NCBI GenBank assembly: GCA_031550725.1
Contig: JAVBOH010000014.1
Location: 62,001-126,000 of the forward strand
DNA length: 64,000 bases
DNA from: UBA946 sp031550725
GTDB lineage: Bacteria; Bacillota; Clostridia; Oscillospirales; Ruminococcaceae
Direction: 5' to 3'
Made by a program: the position numbers and the translations under genes. Every line of letters starts with the position of its first letter. Position 1 is the stretch's first letter. The notes beneath the pieces were generated by a model that worked only from the letters and a program-made list of their open reading frames with translations, had not been told where the DNA came from and made no database searches. Positions 1 to 8,284 of the stretch are shown here, in pieces.

Positions 1-315
1 TAAAAGCTCGCCTGAATCATTAACCTGATTCATATTCATTGTGTTAAGCACCTGATCAGATGCCTTTGAAATCTCGGTTGCAACAGCGTCACCAAACTTA
101 ACGATTGAGTTAACATCGTTAATATTAATAGTATTAACAAGCTTTTCAACCTCTTCATTTTTTATAATTTCGTTTTTAATCTGTTTAGTAGCCTCTTGAA
201 TTGAGAAATTCATTATCGGTGCAGGAGGAGCAGCAACTTCCTCAACGGAAATATCTGATTCGTTAACGTCAACAACCTCCGCTTTTTCGGATGCAGGTGT
301 AAATTTCAATCCCAT
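1..315 (-). CDS. TelA/YceH-family toxic anion resistance protein (N-terminal part)
   Basis: Read on the minus strand from the ATG at 315, this gives 105 residues before the window edge; the rest of the gene lies outside. After an acidic, Pro/Ala-rich start comes a helical stretch with IVKFGDAVATEISKASDQVL, the pattern at the start of the TelA family (tellurite/toxic-anion resistance, B. subtilis YceH). The ATG follows the TGA stop of the upstream YceG gene after one base, so the two are translationally coupled. In other bacteria YceG and TelA form part of a Ter-linked stress module whose chemistry is unsettled. Family assignment rests on the N-terminal motif and the YceG neighbour. Confidence 0.8.
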   Translation of the reverse strand, partial: MGLKFTPASEKAEVVDVNESDISVEEVAAPPAPIMNFSIQEATKQIKNEIIKNEEVEKLVNTININDVNSIVKFGDAVATEISKASDQVLNTMNMNQVNDSGELL

Positions 316-316
316 A

Positions 317-1954
317 TCATTTCTTTCCTTTCTTAAATATGTTTTTAAACAAGCCGCCGCTGTTTACATTCGGAAGATAATCCGGAACTTTATCAGGCAG
401 CTTGAACTTAGGTACATTTTTATTATATGAAAATTCATTCATCATAAATGTTTCAAATGCTGTTTCATTAACATAGGTTTCAATATCCTTATACCCTGTT
501 GGTGTATAAATAATTATATCAAACCCAAGCAAATTAAATAAAACAAGCTGAACACATTCAACTTTATTAAAGGTATCCTCAACCACATCTGTTACAACAA
601 ACTTTGGTATATCCTTTGTAAAATCATAGCCTTGCAGAATTTTCAATGCATTCTTGTCAATATTCAGTCCAACATGAATAATCAAATGCAGCATTTCACT
701 TTCATCAAGCTTTAAAAATCCACTTTCAGCAGCTTCATTCATTTTCTCAAAAATCAAAGTCTGAAGTGAGTCAGATAAAAACCTATATCTGTTATATTGC
801 GACGATTTAAGCTTATAAATATCAACCTTGCCATCAGCAATGAACTGGTCATATACTTTTAGCGATGCACCGCTTGTTTTGTCATAGGAAATTCCCTTAT
901 TAACAACCATGCAGTCAGGTGAAAGCTTATATTTAACATCATCCCAGAAAACAGGTAAATTTCCATCCTTAACTCCGCTTATTTTAACAAACAAATTCGG
1001 TATCATTACAGTATCATTGGTGACCTCAAATCCAGTACGGAATTTAGCTTGCTGATGCCACAAAATATTTACTTCCTCGTATGTTGTTTTAAGCGTACGT
1101 GTATGCATTTTTGAATACTGAAAATCCTTGAACATAGCAGTATCATCATAAAAAACCGAGTCAATCTCTCGCTTTGCGCTGTATGCCATAGTAGCAAACT
1201 TAGTTTTAACTATCTTATCAGGATATGGAAAAAAATCCTTTGAAACAGCAAAGTCAAAAACTTGCATTCTGCCCTCAAAATTGTTAATTCTAAGCATATT
1301 AAAAACTGATTTATCACTTGAAATATAAATAACATCTATACCAATCTGCGACATAAAATGAAGAAACTCAAGTTCCCTCTCATCTATGCAGCCATAATAT
1401 AAAATAACAGGTATCTCATTCAAATTATTTCTGTAATAATCAGAATTTACACATCTGAACATCCATGTTAAAATCATAGTCGAGTATTCATACAGCTTAT
1501 CAGCAGTACCGCTTGTCATTTTATCAGTTACATAAAGATAAACCTTTTTTGCAAGCTCTGTGCGAACTTTGTCACCCTGAATATTAATGAGTGCTGCAAA
1601 ATCGTCACGCATTTCAGAAGTGTCATCTTTATTAACAGCATAAAAATATGCCAGTTCCTCATCCGTTGGTTTTTTTCGTGAATTCTCGAAATACATCAAG
1701 AACTTATCGCTTTTAATAAGCTCCTCACGAAAAGTAAATAAAGTATTTCTATACTCAGCCTCGTCGCTCGAATCTGGCACGCCGAGTATTGCAGCAAAAT
1801 ACACAGGAATTAATTGCTCCCTTGTAAAATGCCCTCCTCTTGATGAAAGCCTAGCATCATGCGTTTCAAGCAAATCCTGCGCAAAAGTCATAGCGGATGT
1901 TGATACTGTCTGAACAAGCTTTCTGTTTTCCGATGACATCCCCTCAAACCTCAT
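317..1954 (-). CDS. yceG: YceG-family protein of the Ter/tellurite stress module
   Basis: A soluble 545-residue protein with no signal peptide or membrane segment. It resembles the YceG family, which in Bacillus sits beside TerD-like proteins and a TelA homologue (YceH); comparative work places it in a Ter-associated biosynthetic module of unknown chemistry. The middle contains VILYYGCIDERELEFLHFMS followed by alternating hydrophobic strands, and the C-terminus is a basic KNIFKKGKK tail. Two starts are possible: the first ATG, with AAAGG 11 bases upstream, or Met6, with GAGGGG directly before it. A consensus promoter lies about 40 bases upstream. The next gene, TelA-like, begins one base after the stop. 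Confidence 0.8.
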   Translation of the reverse strand: MRFEGMSSENRKLVQTVSTSAMTFAQDLLETHDARLSSRGGHFTREQLIPVYFAAILGVPDSSDEAEYRNTLFTFREELIKSDKFLMYFENSRKKPTDEELAYFYAVNKDDTSEMRDDFAALINIQGDKVRTELAKKVYLYVTDKMTSGTADKLYEYSTMILTWMFRCVNSDYYRNNLNEIPVILYYGCIDERELEFLHFMSQIGIDVIYISSDKSVFNMLRINNFEGRMQVFDFAVSKDFFPYPDKIVKTKFATMAYSAKREIDSVFYDDTAMFKDFQYSKMHTRTLKTTYEEVNILWHQQAKFRTGFEVTNDTVMIPNLFVKISGVKDGNLPVFWDDVKYKLSPDCMVVNKGISYDKTSGASLKVYDQFIADGKVDIYKLKSSQYNRYRFLSDSLQTLIFEKMNEAAESGFLKLDESEMLHLIIHVGLNIDKNALKILQGYDFTKDIPKFVVTDVVEDTFNKVECVQLVLFNLLGFDIIIYTPTGYKDIETYVNETAFETFMMNEFSYNKNVPKFKLPDKVPDYLPNVNSGGLFKNIFKKGKK

Positions 1955-1991
1955 AGCAACTATTACCTTTCCGCTTTATTAATACCCTTAT

Positions 1992-2020
1992 ATTATACTA
2001 TACGTCATATAGTATGTCAA
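1992..2020 (-). promoter_or_regulatory. Consensus promoter with embedded palindrome upstream of yceG-telA
   Basis: On the minus strand TTGACA (2020-2015) and TATAAT (1997-1992) are 17 bases apart, both perfect. The spacer and parts of both hexamers hold a perfect 8-bp inverted repeat, ATACTATA and TATAGTAT, around five bases (1995-2015). A perfect palindrome between -35 and -10 is a usual repressor position; the regulator is not identifiable here. Confidence 0.8.
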
Positions 2021-2100
2021 GAAGTTTTTTACATAAATCAAAAATCTTATTAATTATAACATATAAACCACAAAATTGCAATAATTATTTCAAATTCTAA

Positions 2101-2565
2101 TTACAACTCCATACGCATTTCAGTTGAACCATTGCCACGCTCATGAAAACCGTTTTTAAGATACAAAGGTTTACCCATAACTGTTGCAGAAAGGTCGATA
2201 CAAGTTATACCCTCCGCTTTCGCATCGGCAATAATCCTTTCAATCAGCATACTTGCAATCCCCTTGCGGCGATATTCAGCGACAGTATACACATTCATCA
2301 GCATAGCAGTTTTACCATTGATAAAGTGAGTATTTGCAGGTCTTTCAACACGTACAAAATATATAACCGATACAGCTTCACCATTTTCTTCTGCAAGGTA
2401 AGCAGTAAAATCATTATCAATATGTTTATCAAAGTAGTCAGGCAGCTGTTCATTTAAAGCTTTTGCTTGTTCGTCTGTAAGTTCACCGACATCATCAATC
2501 AAATAAAAAAATCGAAATTTAATTAATGTATCTATATCCTTTTTCGTTGCAGTTCTTATTATCAT
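2101..2565 (-). CDS. GNAT-family N-acetyltransferase
   Basis: A 154-residue single-domain protein of the Gcn5-related acetyltransferase fold, transferring an acyl group from acyl-CoA to an amine; the substrate is unknown. The acetyl-CoA signature is visible as NVYTVAEYRRKGIASMLIER near residues 91-110 (R/Q-x-x-G-x-G/A type loop), and the C-terminal part has YLKNGFHERG, the usual beta6/beta7 region. It starts at an ATG with AGAGG seven bases upstream and has its own promoter, divergent from the AIM24-like gene. No functional link with its neighbours is evident. Confidence 0.85.
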   Translation of the reverse strand: MIIRTATKKDIDTLIKFRFFYLIDDVGELTDEQAKALNEQLPDYFDKHIDNDFTAYLAEENGEAVSVIYFVRVERPANTHFINGKTAMLMNVYTVAEYRRKGIASMLIERIIADAKAEGITCIDLSATVMGKPLYLKNGFHERGNGSTEMRMEL

Positions 2566-2600
2566 CCTATTACCTCTTAATTTTATTAGTCACTCATTTA

Positions 2601-2629
2601 ACTTTATATAATTATCCGACATATGTCAA
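2601..2629 (-). promoter_or_regulatory. Sigma-A promoter of the GNAT gene
   Basis: Minus-strand TTGACA (2629-2624), a 17-base spacer and TAAAGT (2606-2601), about 35 bases before the GNAT start codon. Confidence 0.65.
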
Positions 2630-2657
2630 TATATTTTTAAAAACTTTAAGATTATTA

Positions 2658-2686
2658 TTGACATCTTTTAATAAATATGCTATATT
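2658..2686 (+). promoter_or_regulatory. Sigma-A promoter of the AIM24-like gene
   Basis: TTGACA at 2658-2663, a 17-base spacer and TATATT at 2681-2686. The transcript would have a leader of about 50 bases with a GGAGT ribosome site before the ATG at 2744. Confidence 0.75.
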
Positions 2687-2743
2687 TTTTATGAACACAA
2701 TATTATATCACAAATAGTAAGAGGAAAAAGGAGTATAATTATT

Positions 2744-3424
2744 ATGGAATATCAAATTAAAGGCACACCATTCCCTGTCGTTGTATGCAGACTTAATGCT
2801 GGCGAAACTATGAGCTGTCAAAAAGGCGGTATGGCTTGGATGTCACCAAATATGCAGATGCAGACTAACGCAGGCGGTGGTCTTGGTAAAATGTTTTCCC
2901 GTGCTATAAGCGGTGAATCAATTTTTCAGAATACATATACCGCTCAGGGTGGTGTTGGCGAAATCTCGTTCGCTGCAACAGTTCCTGGTAATATCTTAGC
3001 AGTTGAAATTTCATCAAACAAAACAATTGTTGCTCAGAAAAGTGCATATTTAGCATCTGAAAAAGGTGTTGATTTGAGTATTTTCTTCCAAAAGAAAATT
3101 GGTGCAGGTTTCTTTGGCGGTGAAGGCTTTATAATGCAGAAATTGACAGGTAATGGTATGGCTTTCCTTGAAATCGATGGAAGTGTTGTTGAATATGACC
3201 TTGCAGCAGGTGAATCAATACTTGTTGATACAGGATATCTAGCAGCTATGGATGCTACTTGTTCTATCGATATTGAAACGGTAAAAGGTATCGGAAATGC
3301 ACTCCTAGGCGGCGAAGGTTTCTTTAATACAAGAGTTTCAGGCCCTGGTCATATCTGGTTACAGACTATGCCTATTTCTGCTCTTGCAGGCTCACTTCGT
3401 CCTTATTTCCCATCAGGTAACTAA
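2744..3424 (+). CDS. AIM24/TIGR00266-family protein
   Basis: A 226-residue beta-rich, glycine-rich protein of the AIM24 (TIGR00266) family, whose fold is related to the tryptophan RNA-binding attenuator-like barrel; the molecular role in bacteria is not established. Seen here: an N-terminal GETMSCQKGGMAWMSPNMQM segment, the central AVEISSNKTIVAQKSAYLAS strand, and two repeated Gly motifs (FFGGEGFIMQKLTG near 123 and LLGGEGFFNTRVSG near 187), which suggest an internal duplication typical of the family. There is no signal peptide. It has its own promoter and terminator, so it is probably monocistronic. AIM24-like genes are often seen near Ter/TelA genes, which fits this position. Confidence 0.85.
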   Translation: MEYQIKGTPFPVVVCRLNAGETMSCQKGGMAWMSPNMQMQTNAGGGLGKMFSRAISGESIFQNTYTAQGGVGEISFAATVPGNILAVEISSNKTIVAQKSAYLASEKGVDLSIFFQKKIGAGFFGGEGFIMQKLTGNGMAFLEIDGSVVEYDLAAGESILVDTGYLAAMDATCSIDIETVKGIGNALLGGEGFFNTRVSGPGHIWLQTMPISALAGSLRPYFPSGN

Positions 3425-3437
3425 TATATATATAACG

Positions 3438-3476
3438 AAACAGGCTGCTGCACGTTAAATGCAACAGCCTGTTTTT
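3438..3476. terminator. Bidirectional intrinsic terminator between AIM24-like gene and gdh
   Basis: A 15-bp stem (AAACAGGCTGCTGCA with one mismatch to its partner) encloses a seven-base loop and is followed by T5 on the plus strand. It lies between the convergent AIM24-like and glutamate dehydrogenase genes and could serve both. Confidence 0.85.
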
Positions 3477-3491
3477 ATAAGCAATGTTAAA

Positions 3492-4781
3492 TTATGATAC
3501 CCAACCTCTTAGCTTAACTGCATTTGCAACTCTCATAATTGCAATCTGATATGCAGCATCACGCAAAGTGATATTCTTTTCTTCTGATAGTGCATAAACT
3601 GCATCAAATGCATTTACCATTGCACTATTTAGCTTAGTAAGAACTTCTTCCTTGCCCCAGAAGTAGTTCATGTTACACTGAACTTGCTCGAAGTAACTGC
3701 ATGTTACGCCGCCTGCATTACATAGGAAGTCAGGAACAAGAACGATACCAGCTTCATTGATAAGTGGATCGCAGTCAGGAGTTGTTGGGCCGTTTGCACC
3801 CTCAGCAATGAACTTAACTGTCTTGCTGATTTTTGGGAATACAGTTGGTGTAATCTGATTTTCAAGTGCAGCAGGGATAAGGATATCAACATCCTGAGAA
3901 ATCCATGCATCACCATCAAGAACTTCATAACCAAGTTCCTTAGCCTTAGCAACATCAATGCTGCCGAACTTATCTTTAATTGATACTAACTGCTCAATGT
4001 TGCATCCGTTAGCATTTCTGAATGTATAGGATTTTGCATCAGACTGGCTCCAGCATGATACAGCGATTACCTTACCGCCAAGTTCAGAGTAAAGTCTTGC
4101 TGCATATTCTGCAACATTACCAAAGCCCTGAATACTTGCAGTTGTATCGCTAGCCTTAATGCCCTTAGCCTTAAGTAGTGCGTCAAGTGTATAGATAACA
4201 CCATAACCTGTTGCTTCAGTTCTACCCAAAGAACCACCCATACCAACTGGTTTACCAGTGATAACACCTGGGTAACGTCCGCCTGCAAGTACTTCATATT
4301 CATCAAGCATCCAAAGCATATGCTGACCGTTAGTCATAACGTCTGGTGCTGGAACGTCGATGTTAGGACCTACCTGTGAGAACAATGTTCTGATGTAGCC
4401 ACGACAAAGTCTTTCCTGTTCGCCCATTGAAAGATTGTGTGGGTCACAGATAACGCCGCCCTTACCGCCGCCTAGTGGTATATCAACTACTGCACATTTC
4501 CATGTCATCCATGTTGATAGTGCACGTACTGTATCTGCTGTTTCATGTGGATGGAAACGGATACCGCCCTTTGCAGGACCTCTTGCATCGTTATGCTTGA
4601 TTCTGAATGCCTGAAATACCTTTGTTGAACCATCATCCATCTTTACAGGAATTGTAAAGTGATATTCCTTCATTGGTGTACGAAGCAATGCACGAGTACC
4701 ATCGTCAAGATTAAGCTGATCTGCAACTTTATCGAACTGCGCTTGCGCATTTTCAAATGGGTTGTAGGATTTTTCTGCCAT
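3492..4781 (-). CDS. gdhA: Glutamate dehydrogenase (Glu/Leu/Phe/Val family)
   Basis: A 429-residue enzyme interconverting glutamate and 2-oxoglutarate plus ammonia. The N-terminal catalytic domain has KGGIRFHP (near residue 71), WMTWKCAVVDIPLGGGKGG with the catalytic lysine near 107, and VPAPDVMTNG. The C-terminal Rossmann domain carries GFGNVAEYAA and IAEGANGPTTP. The length of about 430 fits the short hexameric, usually NAD-linked class; coenzyme choice is inferred. The open frame extends five codons to a GTG, but that overlaps a strong GGAGGA ribosome site, so the ATG at 4781 is preferred. It is monocistronic with its own promoter and shares a terminator with the convergent gene. Confidence 0.93.
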   Translation of the reverse strand: MAEKSYNPFENAQAQFDKVADQLNLDDGTRALLRTPMKEYHFTIPVKMDDGSTKVFQAFRIKHNDARGPAKGGIRFHPHETADTVRALSTWMTWKCAVVDIPLGGGKGGVICDPHNLSMGEQERLCRGYIRTLFSQVGPNIDVPAPDVMTNGQHMLWMLDEYEVLAGGRYPGVITGKPVGMGGSLGRTEATGYGVIYTLDALLKAKGIKASDTTASIQGFGNVAEYAARLYSELGGKVIAVSCWSQSDAKSYTFRNANGCNIEQLVSIKDKFGSIDVAKAKELGYEVLDGDAWISQDVDILIPAALENQITPTVFPKISKTVKFIAEGANGPTTPDCDPLINEAGIVLVPDFLCNAGGVTCSYFEQVQCNMNYFWGKEEVLTKLNSAMVNAFDAVYALSEEKNITLRDAAYQIAIMRVANAVKLRGWVS

Positions 4782-4846
4782 AATTAATTCCTCCACTTAA
4801 TAAAATTTAATAAAATATATCTCCTACTTAAAATAGGTTACGATAT

Positions 4847-4876
4847 ATTATATCACTTTTCCTACGGTTTTGTCAA
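4847..4876 (-). promoter_or_regulatory. Promoter of the glutamate dehydrogenase gene
   Basis: Minus-strand TTGACA (4876-4871), an 18-base spacer and TATAAT (4852-4847), about 66 bases before the start codon. Confidence 0.75.
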
Positions 4877-5166
4877 CAAAAATCGTGCCATCTTATAAAA
4901 ATATAACATAATAAATCACTTTTCTTAATATATTTAATAAAATTTTAAAATATGTACCAAATTTATTTCAGATATGCATATTTTGTTTACAAATTTTCAA
5001 AATGAATAATTTTAATTTTAAAATTTCAAAATTAAGGTTTATTGTCGTTTTTATTAATAATACATTTAATAATGTATATATATTTAACATATACATAGAA
5101 ATAATTTTAGATTTTTATCTTAACACACTATATTTGTTGAAAAATTGAAAATATTTCAAAAGGTAC
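4877..5166. other. AT-rich intergenic stretch, no gene seen
   Basis: About 290 bases, very AT-rich, between the divergent gdhA and pyrH promoters. No open frame with a ribosome site, no strong hairpin and no repeat were recognised. Confidence 0.6.
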
Positions 5167-5195
5167 TTTACATAATGGTAAATTTGTAGTAAAAT
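5167..5195 (+). promoter_or_regulatory. Promoter of the pyrH-frr-uppS run
   Basis: TTTACA at 5167-5172, a 17-base spacer and TAAAAT at 5190-5195, 52 bases before pyrH. No other strong promoter was noticed before uppS, so it probably drives the first part of the housekeeping run. Confidence 0.7.
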
Positions 5196-5247
5196 AAATA
5201 GGATAATATTTTATAATTATTGAATTTGAAAGGATGGTCTAAAATTT

Positions 5248-5967
5248 ATGTCCGATCAGCCAAAATATAACAGGGTTTTGCTAAAACTAAGCGGCGAAGC
5301 TCTTGCAGGGGATAAAAAAATAGGTCTTGATTATTCTGTTATCACAAAAATTTGTGAAAGCATTAAGAATTGTGCTGAAGCTGGTGTTCAGATTGGTATT
5401 GTTGTTGGCGGCGGCAACTTCTGGAGAGGACGTTCAAGCGGTGCTATGGACAGAACAAGAGCTGACCATATTGGTATGCTTGCTACTACAATGAATGCAC
5501 TTGCTGTTGCTGACGTTCTTGAATCACTTGGCGTTGATGTTCGTGTTCAGACTGCTATTGCTATGCATCAGGTTGCTGAGCCTTATATCCGAAACAAAGC
5601 TGTTCGTCATATGGAAAAAGGCAGAGTTGTTATTTTCGGATGCGGTACTGGTAACCCATTCTTCTCAACTGACACTGCATCTACACTTCGTGCTGCTGAA
5701 ATTGAAGCTGATATTGTACTTAAAGCAACAATGGTTGATGGTGTTTATGACAAGGACCCAAATAAGTATGATGATGCCGTTAAGTATGATGAGTTAAGCT
5801 TTAATGATATTCTTGTTAAGAATTTAGCTGTTATGGACAGCACCGCTGCATCAATGTGCAAGGATAACAATATTCCTATACTTGTATTTGATTTACAAAA
5901 GCCAAAGAACATTTATGATGCTTGTATGGGTAAAAAAGTGGGCACACTTGTTAGTGACAATGATTAA
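5248..5967 (+). CDS. pyrH: UMP kinase
   Basis: A 239-residue cytosolic amino-acid-kinase-fold enzyme that phosphorylates UMP to UDP with ATP. It shows the PyrH pattern KLSGEALAG near residue 12, VVGGGNFWRG near 52 (phosphate-binding glycines), RADHIGMLATTMNALA near 71, and GTGNPFFSTDTAS near 133 (GTGNP(Y/F)F(S/T)TD is diagnostic). Length is normal for bacteria. The ATG follows AAAGGATGG. It is followed by frr after 45 bases, the order usual in Firmicutes. Confidence 0.97.
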   Translation: MSDQPKYNRVLLKLSGEALAGDKKIGLDYSVITKICESIKNCAEAGVQIGIVVGGGNFWRGRSSGAMDRTRADHIGMLATTMNALAVADVLESLGVDVRVQTAIAMHQVAEPYIRNKAVRHMEKGRVVIFGCGTGNPFFSTDTASTLRAAEIEADIVLKATMVDGVYDKDPNKYDDAVKYDELSFNDILVKNLAVMDSTAASMCKDNNIPILVFDLQKPKNIYDACMGKKVGTLVSDND

Positions 5968-6012
5968 TTTTTTGAAAATATAACAATAATAACGATAAGG
6001 ATGGTATTTATT

Positions 6013-6567
6013 ATGAAAGAGCAAATGCAGAATGCACAGACTAAAATGGAAAAATGTATCAAAAGCCTTGACCACGAGTATTCAACTATAAGAGCAGGCA
6101 GAGCTAACCCTGCTGTTCTTGATAAGGTTGTTGTTGATTATTATGGAACTCCAACTCCTATTCAGCAGATGGCTGCTGTTTCCGTTTCTGAGGCTAGAAA
6201 CCTAATAATCACTCCTTGGGATGCAACTCAGCTTAAGCCAATTGAAAAGGCTATTATTGCATCAGATATTGGTATTAACCCATCTAATGACGGCAAGGCT
6301 ATCAGACTTTCTTTCCCACAGCTTACTGAAGAGAGAAGAAAAGAAATAGTTAAGCAAATTAGTAAATTTGCTGAAGAAGCTAAGGTTACAATCAGAAATA
6401 TCAGACGTGATGCTCTTGAAAAGTTCAAAACCATGAAGAAGAATAACGAAATCACTGAAGATGACATGAAAAACTGTGAAAAGGATATGCAGAAGCTTAC
6501 TGATAAGTTTGTTGCTGAAATTGACAAGGTTGCTGCTGACAAGGAAAAGGAAATCATGTCAATCTAA
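6013..6567 (+). CDS. frr: Ribosome recycling factor
   Basis: A 184-residue protein that, with EF-G, splits post-termination ribosomes. Family landmarks are STIRAGRANPAVLDKVVVDYY near residue 22 (shown here as STIRAGRANP), PIQQMAAVSV, and the C-terminal three-helix bundle with RRDALEKFKTMKK. An in-frame ATG four codons upstream lies within the ribosome site (AAGGATGG), so the ATG at 6013 is chosen; it also gives the standard length. It sits between pyrH and uppS, as in many Firmicutes. Confidence 0.96.
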   Translation: MKEQMQNAQTKMEKCIKSLDHEYSTIRAGRANPAVLDKVVVDYYGTPTPIQQMAAVSVSEARNLIITPWDATQLKPIEKAIIASDIGINPSNDGKAIRLSFPQLTEERRKEIVKQISKFAEEAKVTIRNIRRDALEKFKTMKKNNEITEDDMKNCEKDMQKLTDKFVAEIDKVAADKEKEIMSI

Positions 6568-6588
6568 TGTTAACTTTCGGAGGTCATC

Positions 6589-7302
6589 ATGGCTGATTAT
6601 GACAAGAGCAATTTGCCAAGACATATTGGATTTATCATGGATGGCAACGGCAGATGGGCTGTAAAACGAGGACTGCCACGAAAGGCAGGACATAAAGAGG
6701 GTGCTAACGCATTTCGTAAAATTGCCAAATACTGCAAAAAAATCGGTATTAAGTATATTACCTTTTATGCGTTTTCCACGGAAAACTGGAAACGTCCACA
6801 GGATGAAGTTGATGCAATTATGCGGCTTTTTATGGAATACCTTGAAGAAGCTGTTGACTTTGCAAAAGATAAAACACGTCTTGTTTTTCTTGGTGATAAA
6901 TCAGCTTTTGAGCCTAAAATGCGTGATAAAATGCTTGATTTAGAAGAAAAATCTTCTCAGTTTGATGAAATGACACTCATGCTCGCTATGAATTATGGTG
7001 GTCGTGATGATATTGTTCATGCTGTTAAAGGTATTGCATCGATGATTGAGCATAAGGATATTACTTCTGCTGATATTAATGAAAGTCTTGTTACAAGCTT
7101 GCTTTATACTGGTGTTGCTCCCGATGCGGACTTGATTATTAGACCAAGCGGTGAGCAGCGCATTTCTAACTTTTTAATTTGGCAGTCTGCTTACGCAGAA
7201 TTTTATTTTACTGACACACTTTGGCCAGATTTTACACCAAAGGAACTTGATAAGGCTCTTTTGGATTATACTTCACGAAACAGACGATTTGGCGGAGTGT
7301 AA
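6589..7302 (+). CDS. uppS: Undecaprenyl diphosphate synthase (cis-prenyltransferase)
   Basis: A 237-residue enzyme that condenses eight isopentenyl diphosphates onto farnesyl diphosphate to give the C55 lipid carrier for peptidoglycan and wall polymers. The motif GFIMDGNGRWAVKRGLPRKA near residue 14 includes the catalytic Asp and the substrate-binding Arg. YITFYAFSTENWKRP is near 54, and the C-terminal RISNFLIWQSAYAEFYFTD near 190 is diagnostic. GGAGG precedes the ATG. It is followed by cdsA and dxr, joining isoprenoid and lipid genes. Confidence 0.96.
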   Translation: MADYDKSNLPRHIGFIMDGNGRWAVKRGLPRKAGHKEGANAFRKIAKYCKKIGIKYITFYAFSTENWKRPQDEVDAIMRLFMEYLEEAVDFAKDKTRLVFLGDKSAFEPKMRDKMLDLEEKSSQFDEMTLMLAMNYGGRDDIVHAVKGIASMIEHKDITSADINESLVTSLLYTGVAPDADLIIRPSGEQRISNFLIWQSAYAEFYFTDTLWPDFTPKELDKALLDYTSRNRRFGGV

Positions 7303-7324
7303 CATATATTTTACAAAAATGTTT

Positions 7325-7365
7325 GAGAGGAGATGGCATACTCACTTTAATGTAAGTATGTCATG
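7325..7365 (+). promoter_or_regulatory. Hairpin between the ribosome site and start codon of cdsA
   Basis: The only good ribosome site (GAGAGGAG, 7325-7332) is 30 bases before the first cdsA ATG (7363). The gap holds CATACTCAC (7337-7345) and GTAAGTATG (7352-7360), which pair with one mismatch around a six-base loop. Folding would bring the ribosome site near the start. An alternative reading is a five-codon leader ORF starting at 7333. Confidence 0.5.
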
Positions 7366-8208
7366 TTAACTATGGCTACTCGAATTATTTCGGCAATTGT
7401 AGGTATTATTTTTGCAATTGGTTGTTTATTTTTGCATAATACACTTATTTTCAATTTAGCTGTTTCGGCAATATCTGTTATCATGATACATGAGCTTTTA
7501 TCTGCCTGTGAATGTATGAAACACAAGGGGCATGTTGCAGTTTGTTATGCTTTTGCTGGTGTAATGCCATTTCTGGTTGAAATTGATGATATGAGGATAA
7601 AGTATATCTTCGGTACACTTTGTATTTTTGCAATGTTCTGCGGTTATATAGGCTCTCACCAAAAACTTACTTTTGACAGACTTTGCTTTATGATAACTGT
7701 TACTCTTTGCGTTGCGCTTTCAATGTCATGTATTGTATCACTAGAAAATTTGAGTGAAATTCACGGTGTTTGCTATGTTGTACTTGCTTTGGCAGGTGCT
7801 TGGCTTGGTGACTCCGGAGCTTATTTTGTTGGTACATTCTTAGGCAAACACAAGCTTTGTCCTAATATTTCTCCTAAGAAAACTGTTGAGGGAGCTATTG
7901 GCGGAGTTATCACAGTTGGAATTATTTTTGCTTTGTATGCTTTTATTTATCAAAAGGTGCAGACAGCAAGAGGATATGATTTCTCTATCAATTATGTTTT
8001 ACTCATTGGTATGGGATTTGTTTGCGGTATTCTTGGAATTATCGGTGATTTATGTGCATCCCTCCTCAAAAGACAGCACGATGTCAAGGATTTTGGTAAA
8101 ATCATGCCGGGACACGGCGGATTAATGGATAGATTTGACAGTGTTCTTTTCGTTTTACCCTTCATGACATTTATCATTTCCAGCTTAAATGTTTTTATAG
8201 ACAAATAA
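7363..8208 (+). CDS. cdsA: Phosphatidate cytidylyltransferase
   Basis: An integral membrane enzyme of 281 residues that makes CDP-diacylglycerol from phosphatidate and CTP, the branch point to phosphatidylglycerol and cardiolipin. Several hydrophobic segments are visible (about residues 8-30, 62-82, 100-118, 135-155, 183-200, 212-233). The CDP signature is present near the C-terminus as GDLCASLLKRQHDVKDFGK, followed by MPGHGGLMDRFDS. The start is either ATG 7363 or the in-frame ATG 7372; both are far from the ribosome site because of the hairpin described separately. Neighbours uppS and dxr give the standard order. Confidence 0.94.
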   Translation: MLTMATRIISAIVGIIFAIGCLFLHNTLIFNLAVSAISVIMIHELLSACECMKHKGHVAVCYAFAGVMPFLVEIDDMRIKYIFGTLCIFAMFCGYIGSHQKLTFDRLCFMITVTLCVALSMSCIVSLENLSEIHGVCYVVLALAGAWLGDSGAYFVGTFLGKHKLCPNISPKKTVEGAIGGVITVGIIFALYAFIYQKVQTARGYDFSINYVLLIGMGFVCGILGIIGDLCASLLKRQHDVKDFGKIMPGHGGLMDRFDSVLFVLPFMTFIISSLNVFIDK

Positions 8209-8213
8209 AATTT

Positions 8214-8246
8214 TAGGGGCGTGCATATAAATAATGTGCGCCCTTA
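8214..8246. repeat. Short palindromic intergenic repeat (copy 1 of family)
   Basis: AGGGGCGTGCAT and ATGTGCGCCCTT pair over 12 bases (with G-U pairs) around an AT loop in the cdsA-dxr gap. Its AGGGGCG... ends resemble the repeats in the histidine operon. It lacks a following T-run, so it is not a clear terminator. Confidence 0.55.
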
Positions 8247-8284
8247 TCAAATTCAATATATAATTTAGTACAGGAGCTTATGAC

